Shown here: one piece after another, positions 16,690 to 25,358 of the stretch
How positions within the stretch are numbered: the first letter of the stretch is position 1
How the letters are laid out: each line of letters opens with the position of its first letter
NCBI GenBank assembly: GCA_052118065.1
Contig: JBQKHY010000010.1
Coordinates: forward strand, 16,994-80,993
From: Ruminococcoides sp052118065
GTDB taxonomy: Bacteria > Bacillota > Clostridia > Oscillospirales > Acutalibacteraceae
Length of the DNA: 64,000 nt
Direction: 5' to 3'
Program-made: the position numbers and the translations under genes
Notes under the pieces: model-generated
What the model was told of the DNA's origin: nothing
What the model saw: only the letters and a program-made list of their open reading frames with translations
Databases searched by the model: none

Positions 16690-17441
16690 TAAAATACAAC
16701 CTCCTTGCTATCAAATACCGGACCGTCTTTACATACATGAACATAATCGTTTGTACCGTTTCTCTTAACTTCACAAGCACAAACCAAACAAGCACCAATG
16801 CCACAACCCATTCTTTCTTCAAGGCTTACTTGACAAGGTACATTATTTTCGTTACAAATTTCAGAAATTGCTCTTAACATTGGCATAGGGCCACAAGCAC
16901 AAACTTCATCAATTTCATCTAACTTTCTCTTTAACACATCAGTTACAAATGCCTTTTCACCTGCTGAACCGTCATCTGTTGTAAGGTAAAGTTCACAATT
17001 ATCTTTACGGAAATCACTCTGTAAAATTACAAGGTCTTTGTTTCTGAAACCTGTAATTACAACCGGTTTTTCCTTTTGCTTAGATGCATATAACATTGGA
17101 GGTACACCAATACCACCACCGATAAAGCAATATCTCTTTTCAGGATTAATATCAAAACCATTACCCAGTGGTGCAAGAATGTCAAGTTCTTCTCCTACCT
17201 TAACTTTAGATAGAATTTCAGTACCCTCACCCTTTACCTGATAAACAAGTCTTAGGCAAGATTTGTCTGCATCACAAATAGAAATTGGTCTTCTAAGAAC
17301 TTTTCCCGGTACAAGAATATGTGCAAACTGACCCGGTTTTGCTAAAACTGAAAGTTCAGGATTTTCAACCCACATATCAAAAATTCCTGTGGCAATTTCT
17401 TCATTTTTAATTACCTTAAACTTTTGTGCATCGTAACTCAT
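16689..17441 (-). CDS. pyrK: Dihydroorotate dehydrogenase B, electron-transfer subunit
   Basis: A 250-aa FAD/[2Fe-2S] protein passing electrons from PyrD to NAD+. LRRPISI binds FAD, FIGGGIGVPPMLY the nucleotide, and four Cys near the C-terminus (MGCGIGACLVCAC...HVCKDGP) hold the iron-sulfur cluster. It is followed without a gap by pyrD and lies 9 bp after the transglutaminase-like lipoprotein gene. No PyrR-type attenuator was recognised. Confidence 0.95.
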   Translation of the reverse strand: MSYDAQKFKVIKNEEIATGIFDMWVENPELSVLAKPGQFAHILVPGKVLRRPISICDADKSCLRLVYQVKGEGTEILSKVKVGEELDILAPLGNGFDINPEKRYCFIGGGIGVPPMLYASKQKEKPVVITGFRNKDLVILQSDFRKDNCELYLTTDDGSAGEKAFVTDVLKRKLDEIDEVCACGPMPMLRAISEICNENNVPCQVSLEERMGCGIGACLVCACEVKRNGTNDYVHVCKDGPVFDSKEVVF

Positions 17442-17450
17442 AATTTCTCC

Positions 17451-18779
17451 TTAATAACTTAATTTCACTGTAACTACCGATAAATTCTCTTTCTTAATAA
17501 TAGAAACACCTGACTTATCAATATAGTTACTTGGGTACATTGAATTTACTGTATCAATATAAGTAAAGAAAAGTTGATCACCCGAAACAAATAACTGATC
17601 CACTGCACCGTTATATTCCAGGTAAACAGGATCAATATAAATATGGAAATACTTTTCTTTATTATTTGCTGCATTATAAAGTGCATTTGTCATTTCATCA
17701 TTTTGATAACTGTACAAATCAGTAAAATGCACTGCTTCCTTTACATAATAGTTTTCTTCTGTACTGTCACATTCAGGTACAGAAAGGTTAAAGTTAATAG
17801 CCTTTACACCGTTAGTACCGTTAACCTCATCACTTGAACATTTTGAATAAACCTTGCTGATTGTATGGTCCTTCTTTAACTGACTTTCTGTAATATTAAA
17901 GTAGTCATAACGGCTATATTCCTTACTGTCATCCCAGCTAATATCTGTATAGTACCAGTTGCCGTTAATCTTCACTGCATTCCACATATGAAGTTCTTGA
18001 CTGCCTTTACCTACAATACCTTTACTTTCAATACCAAGTTGAGAAAGCAAGTAACCAAATGCCTTTGCATAACCCTCACATACTGCATTGCCACTTACAA
18101 TTGCACCATAAGGTGTAAATGCTAAGTAGTCATCATCTGAATCTTTAACATCATCATCATACTTACATCTATCATTAATATAATTATGTGCTAAAAGTTC
18201 AAGAGAAAAATCATCAAGTCCGTATTCAACAGAATTAATAAACTTATTTACTTCCTTATTAAGTTTATTTTGCATTGTCTTGATTTTTTCAGGTGGCTCA
18301 TAACTATAAAGTTGTATTGCAGTATAACCCTCAGTATTGCTAAAACCAAATTTATCTGTTAGCCAGAATAACATAGGATTATCCTCTTTTACAGCAGTAA
18401 TTACAAGCCTGATTTCTGCTTGAGTTAGGACAGTATTTTCCATATTTACAATACTGCAAGGATAAATGTCATTTTCATCTTTTTCTTCAGCAACAGAATT
18501 TGTACTTTCCAGTACCAAATCATAGAATTTTCTTTGGTCATCAGTTTGTAAAGAATCGTAGCCATTCTTGATTTCTATAGGAGTATAGTAATCACTTTTT
18601 TCTGACTGCTTTATATCTATATCTTTATAATCTGTATCGTCTTTATCTTTATTTAAATTTTCATTTGAAACAGTAGTTGTGGTTGTTTTATTTTCAGTAG
18701 CTTTTGAGGTTTTTCCACAACCTGAAAAACCACACAACAACACACAACCCATAAACAAAGCTAATATTTGTTTTTTCAC
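17451..18779 (-). CDS. Transglutaminase-like domain lipoprotein
   Basis: A 442-aa exported lipoprotein. The GTG at 18779 is preferred: AGAGGA lies six to seven bases before it, whereas the ATG at 18797 has no SD. The lipobox is GFSGC, followed by a Thr-rich spacer. The transglutaminase core has the catalytic Cys in NAVCEGYAKAFGYLL, His in QELHMWNAVKI and Asp in WYYTDISWDD (about residues 230-290 of the longer form). Such domains in Clostridia are thought to act as proteases or cross-linkers on the cell surface. The gene leads a three-gene minus-strand run with pyrK and pyrD; the functional link is unclear. Confidence 0.8.
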   Translation of the reverse strand: MKKQILALFMGCVLLCGFSGCGKTSKATENKTTTTTVSNENLNKDKDDTDYKDIDIKQSEKSDYYTPIEIKNGYDSLQTDDQRKFYDLVLESTNSVAEEKDENDIYPCSIVNMENTVLTQAEIRLVITAVKEDNPMLFWLTDKFGFSNTEGYTAIQLYSYEPPEKIKTMQNKLNKEVNKFINSVEYGLDDFSLELLAHNYINDRCKYDDDVKDSDDDYLAFTPYGAIVSGNAVCEGYAKAFGYLLSQLGIESKGIVGKGSQELHMWNAVKINGNWYYTDISWDDSKEYSRYDYFNITESQLKKDHTISKVYSKCSSDEVNGTNGVKAINFNLSVPECDSTEENYYVKEAVHFTDLYSYQNDEMTNALYNAANNKEKYFHIYIDPVYLEYNGAVDQLFVSGDQLFFTYIDTVNSMYPSNYIDKSGVSIIKKENLSVVTVKLSY

Positions 18780-18924
18780 AATTATTCCTCTTTTCATTAC
18801 ATTTTATTATACGATATAGGTTATAAATCATAATTCTATATTAGCATTATAATTTTCTGTTACAAGTGTTTTTTATCTAGTATTTTCCTAATCACATTAA
18901 AAATAAAATCAAGAAATTTTCAAA

Positions 18925-18941
18925 AATGCAATAATTGCATT
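18925..18941. promoter_or_regulatory. 17-bp palindrome at the phage-type cassette promoter
   Basis: AATGCAATAATTGCATT is perfect about its central A (18933). It overlaps the first two bases of the -35 box, a classic repressor or activator position. Confidence 0.6.
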
Positions 18942-18968
18942 GATAGGGTTTTCAATTTTCTCTACAAT
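18940..18968 (+). promoter_or_regulatory. Promoter of the phage-type cassette
   Basis: TTGATA (18940-18945), 17-bp spacer, TACAAT (18963-18968). The TTG of this -35 box is also the first possible start of the long open frame, which is why the frame appears to begin here. Confidence 0.65.
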
Positions 18969-18975
18969 TTTATAT

Positions 18976-18996
18976 AGTCATTTCCCCGTAATGACT
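18976..18996. promoter_or_regulatory. Inverted repeat in the cassette leader
   Basis: AGTCATT and AATGACT, 7 bp apart, begin about where transcription should start and end about 12 bp before the SD. This could be an operator or a leader hairpin. Confidence 0.5.
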
Positions 18997-19017
18997 AAAA
19001 AATATAAGGAGGAAAAT

Positions 19018-20601
19018 ATGGATATAAAACACCAATCAATAATTCTTGATGTAAACAAGGTAAATATTTTGCCTAATATTATTGCTCATCAAGGTGACCA
19101 AAAAACAAGATTCATAGATGTAACACTAACAATGTCTGGTGAAGAATTAATCCTAAATGATAGCTACAGAGCCATTCTTAAAGCCTCAAACAATGGCGAA
19201 GTAAAGGCTATCAATGACTGTGAAATTGATTTAGAGCAGAATATTATCATAGTTGAACTAACAAGTACAATGCTTGATACTGCCGGTTTCCTAAATTGTG
19301 AAATAACAGTAGTGGATGAAGATAAATACATAACTTCACAGAACTTTATGGTGGAAGTTTCCCTTAGCACAGTAAGTGATGAAGATGAAATTGAAACTTC
19401 AAAGGAATATGGTACACTGGTTAGACTAATGAATGAAGTATCTAAAATTGAAAGTGATGCAAAGGTAGTTAAGGATATAATCAGCCACCTAGCTGAAATT
19501 ACAGATATTGATGTACTTGTAAATAGCAAGGCTGATAAGGAAACTGTTGAAAAAGAGTTAGCTAAGAAAGCTAACACAACAGACCTTGATACAAAGGAAA
19601 ATATATCTAACAAAATTGATACAATCAACTTTCCCAGCACAACCTACTATCCATCAAGTAAAGCAGTATGGGACTATGTTACTTCTAAACTTTCAACACC
19701 TCTTGCTGATATTGAAACTTTGAAAAATAACAAAGTTAATATTACTGACTTTAACATTTTTAAGGACTCTACAAATAGCAATATTTCTACAAATTCAACT
19801 AATATTGAAAATCTCAAAAATGAATTAGCTGAGAAAAATAAAAAGATTAATGACCTCTCAATTAAAGTCATAACGGATAAAGCCGGTAGTACCACTATTA
19901 GTGATAGTAGTAACAACAATATTGTTGGATTAAATATGTATGGTAAAACAACTCAAAGTGCAATACCTACACCAACAAATCCTGTTGATATTAATGATAT
20001 TAACAATCCTAAAATTACTGTTACAAATGATAGTGACAGTCAAGAGGTTAATATTCAATGTACATTAAGAGGTATAGAAAATGTGTGTGATACTCTAACA
20101 GTAAATAGTGATGGTACAGGTTACATAACACAAAGATTATTTGTAGAAAGAATCACATCACAGAAAAAGTCAACCAGCTACGAATGGAATTATTCAAAAA
20201 CAACCCATAGATTTTTCAGAAACGACTATTCATATTCATTTGATGTGAAAGACAACAAACCTTTGATTTTGTGCAGTCATCTAGATGTAGGAGAAAATGA
20301 AAAGAATACTGCTTTTGATAATTCAATAGGTTGGATAAATGTCAGTGGTGTTGGAATTGCAATCAGAATGACTGAATTTGATGGTGATATTGCAAAATTT
20401 AAAAAGTGGCTTGATGACAATGAAGTATATGTTGTAGCACCACGGTCAAAACCCATTACCGTTAATTTGTCAAAAGATGAAGTTGATAAAATACTGTCAC
20501 TACATACCTATTTCCCAAACACAACTATTGTTGCTGATACAGATTGTCAAGTAACTTATATTGCCGATACAAGGAAATACATAGACAGTAAAGTCAGCTA
20601 A
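19018..20601 (+). CDS. BppU-family phage baseplate upper protein
   Basis: 527 aa from the ATG at 19018, which has AAGGAGG seven bases upstream. Residues 1-125 match the BppU N-terminal domain (IILDVNKVNILPNIIAHQGDQ...RFIDVTL, SYRAILKASNNGE, LNCEITV). A coiled-coil, Asn/Thr-rich middle (residues about 140-290) follows. The C-terminal part begins GKTTQSAIPTPTNPVDI, a phrase common in phage minor structural proteins with carbohydrate-binding-like beta domains (FFCSH-type segment LILCSHL). Tail or baseplate role by homology only: no other tail gene is in the window. Confidence 0.75.
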   Translation: MDIKHQSIILDVNKVNILPNIIAHQGDQKTRFIDVTLTMSGEELILNDSYRAILKASNNGEVKAINDCEIDLEQNIIIVELTSTMLDTAGFLNCEITVVDEDKYITSQNFMVEVSLSTVSDEDEIETSKEYGTLVRLMNEVSKIESDAKVVKDIISHLAEITDIDVLVNSKADKETVEKELAKKANTTDLDTKENISNKIDTINFPSTTYYPSSKAVWDYVTSKLSTPLADIETLKNNKVNITDFNIFKDSTNSNISTNSTNIENLKNELAEKNKKINDLSIKVITDKAGSTTISDSSNNNIVGLNMYGKTTQSAIPTPTNPVDINDINNPKITVTNDSDSQEVNIQCTLRGIENVCDTLTVNSDGTGYITQRLFVERITSQKKSTSYEWNYSKTTHRFFRNDYSYSFDVKDNKPLILCSHLDVGENEKNTAFDNSIGWINVSGVGIAIRMTEFDGDIAKFKKWLDDNEVYVVAPRSKPITVNLSKDEVDKILSLHTYFPNTTIVADTDCQVTYIADTRKYIDSKVS

Positions 20602-20732
20602 AAATCACTACTACAATAATATTTCATAAAATGTAATACCATTGGAACAGAAAAATTAAGAAGTAAAAGTTCCCATTTTATCAAAAACATCCTGTATGGA
20701 AACACAAGTAAAAAATATAAAGAAGGGATTTT

Positions 20733-20966
20733 ATGAGTGGAGAAGTAGTTGTTGCACTAATCACACTGCTAGGTTCGGCTATCGGTACAATCGGTGGTAT
20801 TTTTGCAACAAATAAAATGACTGCTTACAGAATAGAACAACTAGAGAAAAAGGTTGACAAACACAATCAAGTTGTTGAAAGAATGTATGAGGCAGAAAAA
20901 AATATTTCTGTTATTTCGGAAGAAATCAAAAATGCAAATCATAGAATAGAAGAACTAGAACATTAG
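20733..20966 (+). CDS. XhlA-like small membrane/coiled-coil protein
   Basis: A 77-aa protein. One membrane helix (residues 5-25, ALITLLGSAIGTIGGIF) is followed by a charged coiled coil (YRIEQLEKKVDKHNQVVERM). Size, shape and position before a holin gene fit the haemolysin XhlA or holin-partner group of phage lysis modules. SD is GAAGGG. Confidence 0.6.
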   Translation: MSGEVVVALITLLGSAIGTIGGIFATNKMTAYRIEQLEKKVDKHNQVVERMYEAEKNISVISEEIKNANHRIEELEH

Positions 20967-20977
20967 GAGGAATGTAT

Positions 20978-21199
20978 TTGAAAAATTTTAAACAATGGCT
21001 AAAGTGTGCTACTGTCAGAGCCGTAAAAACCATAGCACAAACTGCAGTTTCTACCATTGGTGTTACTGCAATGATGAATGAAGTTAACTGGGTTGCAGTA
21101 GTTTCAGCATCACTACTTTCAGGCATTTTGTCTATGCTTACTTCAATCTCAGGATTACCGGAAGTAAAGGAGGACACTACTAATGCAAAGGGCAATTGA
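20978..21199 (+). CDS. Phage holin (r1t type)
   Basis: A 73-aa protein from TTG at 20978, which has AGGAGG seven bases upstream; the ATG at 20972 is only one base from the SD and is unlikely. FKQWLKCATVRAVKTIAQTAVSTIG and VNWVAVVSASLLSGILSMLTSISGLPEV give two membrane helices and the r1t-holin ending. Holins form the membrane lesion that releases the lysin. The end overlaps the lysozyme start by 17 bp. Confidence 0.8.
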   Translation: MKNFKQWLKCATVRAVKTIAQTAVSTIGVTAMMNEVNWVAVVSASLLSGILSMLTSISGLPEVKEDTTNAKGN

Positions 21200-22148
21200 T
21201 GTTAGCAAGTGGAATGGTGACATTGACTACACCGGTGTAAAATCAGTTGGCATAAACTCAGTTATAATTCAATGTGGCTATGGAATGGAAAGTCATCAGA
21301 AAGACCCATATTTTGATAAAAATTACAGAAAAGCAAAAGAGAATAAAATCCGTGTTGGTGTGTATCACTACAGTTATGCAAAGTCAGTTAATGAGGCAAG
21401 GAAAGAGGCAAACACCTGCCTAAAATGGATTAAAGGTAAGGACCTTGACTTGCCTGTTTATATAGATATGGAAGAGGAGAAATTAACCTATTTAGGAAAA
21501 ACTACTCTAACAAAAATTGCAATTGAATTTTGCAAGGTTATTGAAAAATCCGGATATACTGCCGGTGTATATGCCAATGCAAATTGGTTCAAAAACTATT
21601 TAAATTATAATGAAATCAAGAAAAGCTATAGCATTTGGTTGGCTCAATATGGGGATAAAAAAGATTTCAGTTGTGACATTTGGCAATATACTTCTCAGGG
21701 TAAAATCAGAAAAAATGCCGGTAACTTTGATATGAACTATATCTACAAAAATCCTGTTATTTATGTAACAGTAAAGAAGAAAACAGGACTTTATAAGTAT
21801 GGATACCGAGATTATATTACCGGAACAAGTAAAGTAGAAAAAACTGTTAAGAAAGGTACAAAGCTAAAATGGATTTATGACGATATGTACGGTTGGTCAA
21901 AGGTACAGTATAAAGGAAAGGAATATTTCGTTACAAATTCTGTTCTAAACAGAAAAAGCCTTTCAACATTTCCAAAAGAAGTTTTGAAGAAAGACACCAA
22001 GGTTTATGTAATTAAAAATAACAAAATTGATAAAGCAAAAATTTTAAGAAAAGGCAAAAAAGTAACCCTTGTGTGTTCCTTTGAGAAAGGTAAATTCAAA
22101 GGCTATGACTACCTGTCCTCAGGTATAAACAGATACCTGAGAAAGTGA
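21183..22148 (+). CDS. GH25 lysozyme (phage-type endolysin)
   Basis: A 321-aa peptidoglycan muramidase. The GH25 barrel (residues 2-190) has the acidic residues of AIDVSKWNGDIDY and VYIDMEEEK, plus GVYHYSYA, GYTAGVYANANWF and DIWQYTS. Residues about 195-260 resemble an SH3b-like wall-binding repeat (GLYKYGYRDYITGTSKV, KWIYDDMYGWSKVQYKGKEYF), with a second, degenerate one behind. No signal peptide, so export depends on the holin as in phage lysis. GGAGG lies nine bases before the ATG, inside the holin gene. Confidence 0.9.
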   Translation: MQRAIDVSKWNGDIDYTGVKSVGINSVIIQCGYGMESHQKDPYFDKNYRKAKENKIRVGVYHYSYAKSVNEARKEANTCLKWIKGKDLDLPVYIDMEEEKLTYLGKTTLTKIAIEFCKVIEKSGYTAGVYANANWFKNYLNYNEIKKSYSIWLAQYGDKKDFSCDIWQYTSQGKIRKNAGNFDMNYIYKNPVIYVTVKKKTGLYKYGYRDYITGTSKVEKTVKKGTKLKWIYDDMYGWSKVQYKGKEYFVTNSVLNRKSLSTFPKEVLKKDTKVYVIKNNKIDKAKILRKGKKVTLVCSFEKGKFKGYDYLSSGINRYLRK

Positions 22149-22213
22149 TTTATGTAATTAGTTATATTTGCAATTTGTTTTTTGATTAGTTTTTAGTATA
22201 ATTGATTTATATT

Positions 22214-22236
22214 TAGGGAGCACATTGTGCTCCCTA
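22214..22236 (+). terminator. Terminator of the phage-type cassette
   Basis: Perfect 10-bp stem TAGGGAGCAC / GTGCTCCCTA with ATT loop, then TTGTTCTGTATTTTT. Confidence 0.75.
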
Positions 22237-22274
22237 TTGTTCTGTATTTTTCTATAATTTAAAATACAAAAAAT

Positions 22275-22309
22275 AATGGACTGTCAAGATACATTCTTAA
22301 CAGTCCATT
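22275..22309 (-). terminator. Terminator of the lipoprotein operon
   Basis: Stem AATGGACTGT / ACAGTCCATT 13 bp past the stop of the last minus-strand gene; T-rich on both sides. Confidence 0.7.
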
Positions 22310-22322
22310 TTATTTACTGTAA

Positions 22323-22730
22323 TTACAAAACAGGGTATGTAATATTATATTTATTCAAGATATTTTCCAATTTTTCTGTTTGGAAATTTGATAGAGAAAA
22401 ATACTTTTTTCTATACTTTATTGAGCCACAACCCTCACCACTGATATAAAAAGTATCTTTAGAGATACCATTATCAAATTTTATACAAAAGTCATCTCTA
22501 AAAGGACAAGCAAGACCTGAATCATAATACAACTCTTTATCGTTAAGCATATTATAAAGTTCTTTTGCATCTTTCTCAGAAATATCTGTAACTTTCTTAT
22601 TAACACATTGTATAGTTACGGTACTACCTTCACTGATACTTGTTTTAGATGAAAAGAAATATTTAAAGGCACAAATCCCTGACACTATAACTATTACTGC
22701 TATCACATAAAAGGCTATAATTTTCTTCAT
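22323..22730 (-). CDS. Small membrane-anchored protein, unknown function
   Basis: 135 aa. One N-terminal membrane helix without a lipobox (AFYVIAVIVIVSGICAF), then an extracytoplasmic domain with Cys pairs (LACPFRDDFCIKF, GEGCGSI). The compact fold beginning VTIQCVNKKVTDISEKDAKELYNML and the phrase ISGEGCGSIKYRKKYFSLS suggest a YjgB/DUF-type secreted domain, but I do not recognise it securely. Last gene of the five-gene run; its start lies in a 46-bp repeat shared with the next junction. Confidence 0.6.
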   Translation of the reverse strand: MKKIIAFYVIAVIVIVSGICAFKYFFSSKTSISEGSTVTIQCVNKKVTDISEKDAKELYNMLNDKELYYDSGLACPFRDDFCIKFDNGISKDTFYISGEGCGSIKYRKKYFSLSNFQTEKLENILNKYNITYPVL

Positions 22731-22766
22731 AATATCACACTTGATTAAATCACTTTAAGATTTCTT
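22721..22766. repeat. 46-bp direct repeat, copy 1
   Basis: Identical to 23148-23193. It covers the ATG and first codons of one gene, the intergenic gap and the last codons of the gene before it. Confidence 0.9.
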
Positions 22767-23157
22767 CATCCCCAACATTACAACTTACAAAATAGGATTC
22801 TTTTCCATTTTTATAAATCTTAACAGTATCAATTTTATCGGTATTCTTATAGATATAACAATACTTATAAATTGACAAATCTTTACTTTTACTGTTCTTT
22901 GTTGAATAAGAAAATACAATATCTTTTTTATCTTCTTTAGCACTAAAACTTTTTACTGAGTCTTGTGGTGCAACAATTACAACTGCACTTTGACCCTTAG
23001 CCTCAATACGATAAGCTCCTTCTTTTGTAAAGTCATTGGTGTAGTATGTATTTATTTTACTTGCACTTATTTTTTCAATATTACTATCAAAATTGTTACA
23101 ACCCACTATTACTAGCGACAATACCATAACTATAGTTATGGCAAATATTTTCTTCAT
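22750..23157 (-). CDS. Putative lipoprotein, unknown function
   Basis: 135 aa. Signal peptide with lipobox VIVGC (Cys at residue 20), then a beta-rich domain (GAYRIEAKGQSAVVIVAPQ, IVFSYSTKNSK, KYCYIYKNTDKIDTVKIYKNGKE). Ends EEILK, the same end as its upstream neighbour. No named family recognised. Fourth gene of the run. Confidence 0.6.
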   Translation of the reverse strand: MKKIFAITIVMVLSLVIVGCNNFDSNIEKISASKINTYYTNDFTKEGAYRIEAKGQSAVVIVAPQDSVKSFSAKEDKKDIVFSYSTKNSKSKDLSIYKYCYIYKNTDKIDTVKIYKNGKESYFVSCNVGDEEILK

Positions 23158-23193
23158 AATATCACACTTGATTAAATCACTTTAAGATTTCTT
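23148..23193. repeat. 46-bp direct repeat, copy 2
   Basis: Identical to 22721-22766; the two copies are 427 bp apart, one gene length. Confidence 0.9.
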
Positions 23194-23776
23194 TAGGGCA
23201 AATATCAGCATTTAGATTATAGCAATATCCATAATTATCAACTATTTTATAGTTACCACTTTCACATTTTACAAGTTCACCTAAAGAATAACTTGCCGGA
23301 TAATCCTTGTAATGAATACTTATTGAATACAGAACTTCATCAGTTTTTGAAGAAGAATTTTTATTCTTTTTCCCATTAATTGTACTTAACAGATTTTTTA
23401 TGCAAGTTTTATCCTTTATAATTTTATTTTCATCACCCTTATAAAGTTCTATGCTTTCAATACTGTTGTAATTATTTTTAGGATATGAACTACTTTCTTT
23501 GTGATAAAGCAAACTTCCTGAGTCACTTATAAAATCCACATTTTTATCATTATCATAAATCCAAATATGAATTTTTGTTCCGTCATTTTCGATTACTTTT
23601 TCTTTATAACTACTATCATCAATTAGCCAATCTGTAGTGGCAACATATTTTTCATTATTATAAGTAATAGTTGTTCTATCCATATCATTTAGTACATTGG
23701 AAACAGGATTACTACAACCACCTAATGTAAATAGTATTACTACAGACACTAAAAGTATAGTTATAAAGTTTTTCAT
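23177..23776 (-). CDS. Putative lipoprotein, unknown function
   Basis: 199 aa with lipobox TLGGC (Cys at 21). The body starts ITYNNEKYVATTDWLIDDSSYKE, a motif seen in small secreted clostridial proteins of unknown role, and has a Lys/Ser-rich insert near 140. Third gene of the run. Confidence 0.6.
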   Translation of the reverse strand: MKNFITILLVSVVILFTLGGCSNPVSNVLNDMDRTTITYNNEKYVATTDWLIDDSSYKEKVIENDGTKIHIWIYDNDKNVDFISDSGSLLYHKESSSYPKNNYNSIESIELYKGDENKIIKDKTCIKNLLSTINGKKNKNSSSKTDEVLYSISIHYKDYPASYSLGELVKCESGNYKIVDNYGYCYNLNADICPKEILK

Positions 23777-23796
23777 ACTCTTACCTCAAATCATTT

Positions 23797-24462
23797 TTAA
23801 TTAAGTGAAAATGTTTCCCTAACATCCTTATAATTCTTACCTTTAGCATAGGTTATTGTAATTGAATTTCCGTCAAATTCTCCTTTTCCTATAAAAGTTG
23901 CTGTAGAAATTCCACCCATATCCAGTTCTTTTTCAAAAAATGGCTTTTTGTCAAAAATCTTTTTAACCTCTAAAATAGTTTTACCATCCTTGTAATCTAT
24001 GTACGCCACTCTCTTTTCATCAGAACACACTTCACCTTTATATTCATTAGATACCTTACCGTTAGACACATTATAGTATTGAGTAGTATATGCGTTAGTA
24101 CCATTAGAAATACGACATCTCAAAATATTCTTACCAACCTTATCTGTACCGATTCGGCTAATATAAGGCTCACGAGTATAAACATTTTTGCAATCAATTC
24201 TTCTGTGTTTGTTATCATAAATAAAGAAAACATACTCAAAAGAATACTCATTATATCTGTACTGATAAATTTCATAATTCTTATCTTTTTCAAACAAGCA
24301 CATTCTGTCTTCATCATCGGTTTTGTTAGCTACCTGTTGAGTAGCTTTTGCTTTGGTATCTTTATTTTTATCACTTTTATCTGTTGATGAATTGCCACAA
24401 GAACAGAGTGTACACACAACTACCAACAATAAAGATATAATAACTATTTTATAGTTTTTCAT
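23797..24462 (-). CDS. Putative lipoprotein, unknown function
   Basis: 221 aa with lipobox TLCSC (Cys at 22), a Lys/Asp/Thr linker to about residue 50, then a beta-rich domain with repeated short strands (YEIYQYRYNEYSFEYVFFIYD, RRIDCKNVYT). No family recognised. Second gene of the run. Confidence 0.6.
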   Translation of the reverse strand: MKNYKIVIISLLLVVVCTLCSCGNSSTDKSDKNKDTKAKATQQVANKTDDEDRMCLFEKDKNYEIYQYRYNEYSFEYVFFIYDNKHRRIDCKNVYTREPYISRIGTDKVGKNILRCRISNGTNAYTTQYYNVSNGKVSNEYKGEVCSDEKRVAYIDYKDGKTILEVKKIFDKKPFFEKELDMGGISTATFIGKGEFDGNSITITYAKGKNYKDVRETFSLN

Positions 24463-24478
24463 AACATCACCTCATATA

Positions 24479-25090
24479 TCACTTATCCAAATCGTTAACA
24501 TATTTCAAATCATTTATATCTTGATAAAATTCATCATCATCAAATTTTATAGGTTTATCATTTTTATCAAGGAAAATATAAAACAATTCCATCACTGTAT
24601 CCTTATCTGCTTTGCTAAAGAAAACATATGCTTTTCTACCACTGTCATCAGTAAATTTACAATAATAATAATTGTATATATTAGAAATATTAATTTCTCT
24701 AAAATCAGAAACACCATAATATTTATTGTAATCTTCAATGCATAAAGCACCTGAATAAGAAGAAGTCATCATATACGATTTTGCATGATCTATCAAAATT
24801 GACATTTGCTTTTTAGTAAGGTTAACTGCTTTGATTTTCTTTTTAGCATTAGCAGAAACATAATTAATTTTTGCATCTTCATCAACCTTAGGATTTCCTA
24901 AATCAGCCCTAAATTCTTTTTCAGACTTCTCATTCAAATGTTGCCATCCACTTTTACTGTTAGTTGTTGTGGTAGTGGCAGTAGTTTCTACCTTGTTGGT
25001 ATTTCTTGATACTTCATTACTGTTTTCACTTTTACAACCTACAAAAAGCAAAGCTACCGATACAACTGCAACTAAAATTAACTTTTTCAT
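24479..25090 (-). CDS. Putative lipoprotein, unknown function
   Basis: 203 aa with lipobox LFVGC (Cys at 19) and a Thr-rich linker. The body has an Asp-rich C-terminus and a Tyr-rich centre (INISNIYNYYYCKFTDDSGRKAYVFF). First gene of the five; the promoter should lie in 25091-25200, where AT-rich TATAAT-like sequences exist but no good -35 could be fixed. Confidence 0.6.
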   Translation of the reverse strand: MKKLILVAVVSVALLFVGCKSENSNEVSRNTNKVETTATTTTTNSKSGWQHLNEKSEKEFRADLGNPKVDEDAKINYVSANAKKKIKAVNLTKKQMSILIDHAKSYMMTSSYSGALCIEDYNKYYGVSDFREINISNIYNYYYCKFTDDSGRKAYVFFSKADKDTVMELFYIFLDKNDKPIKFDDDEFYQDINDLKYVNDLDK

Positions 25091-25358
25091 AAAATCACCC
25101 TTTATTAACGGTGTTATCTATTACAACAATTATATCATTATATTTGCCAAAAATATATTATCATTTTTGCTAAAATTTACATCCTATTTACTGGCATATT
25201 GCTGATAGAACTTTATCGTTAAGATAACTGTCCTTTAGCTATAATCATTGCATAAATAACAAAATTTTCTGTTCTATTAATAATACTTTCCATAACCCGA
25301 AAGTGTTGCAAAAATTTTTATTTTTTTAATTCTATTGTTATATAAATTTGTTTTTTTC

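Noticed and set aside
18940..19017. Longer N-terminus of the BppU-type protein
   Set aside because: The TTG at 18940 belongs to the -35 box; the ATG at 19018 has a perfect SD.
19018..22148. A full prophage
   Set aside because: Only baseplate, XhlA-like, holin and lysozyme genes are present; no integrase, terminase, capsid or att-like sequence was found around them.
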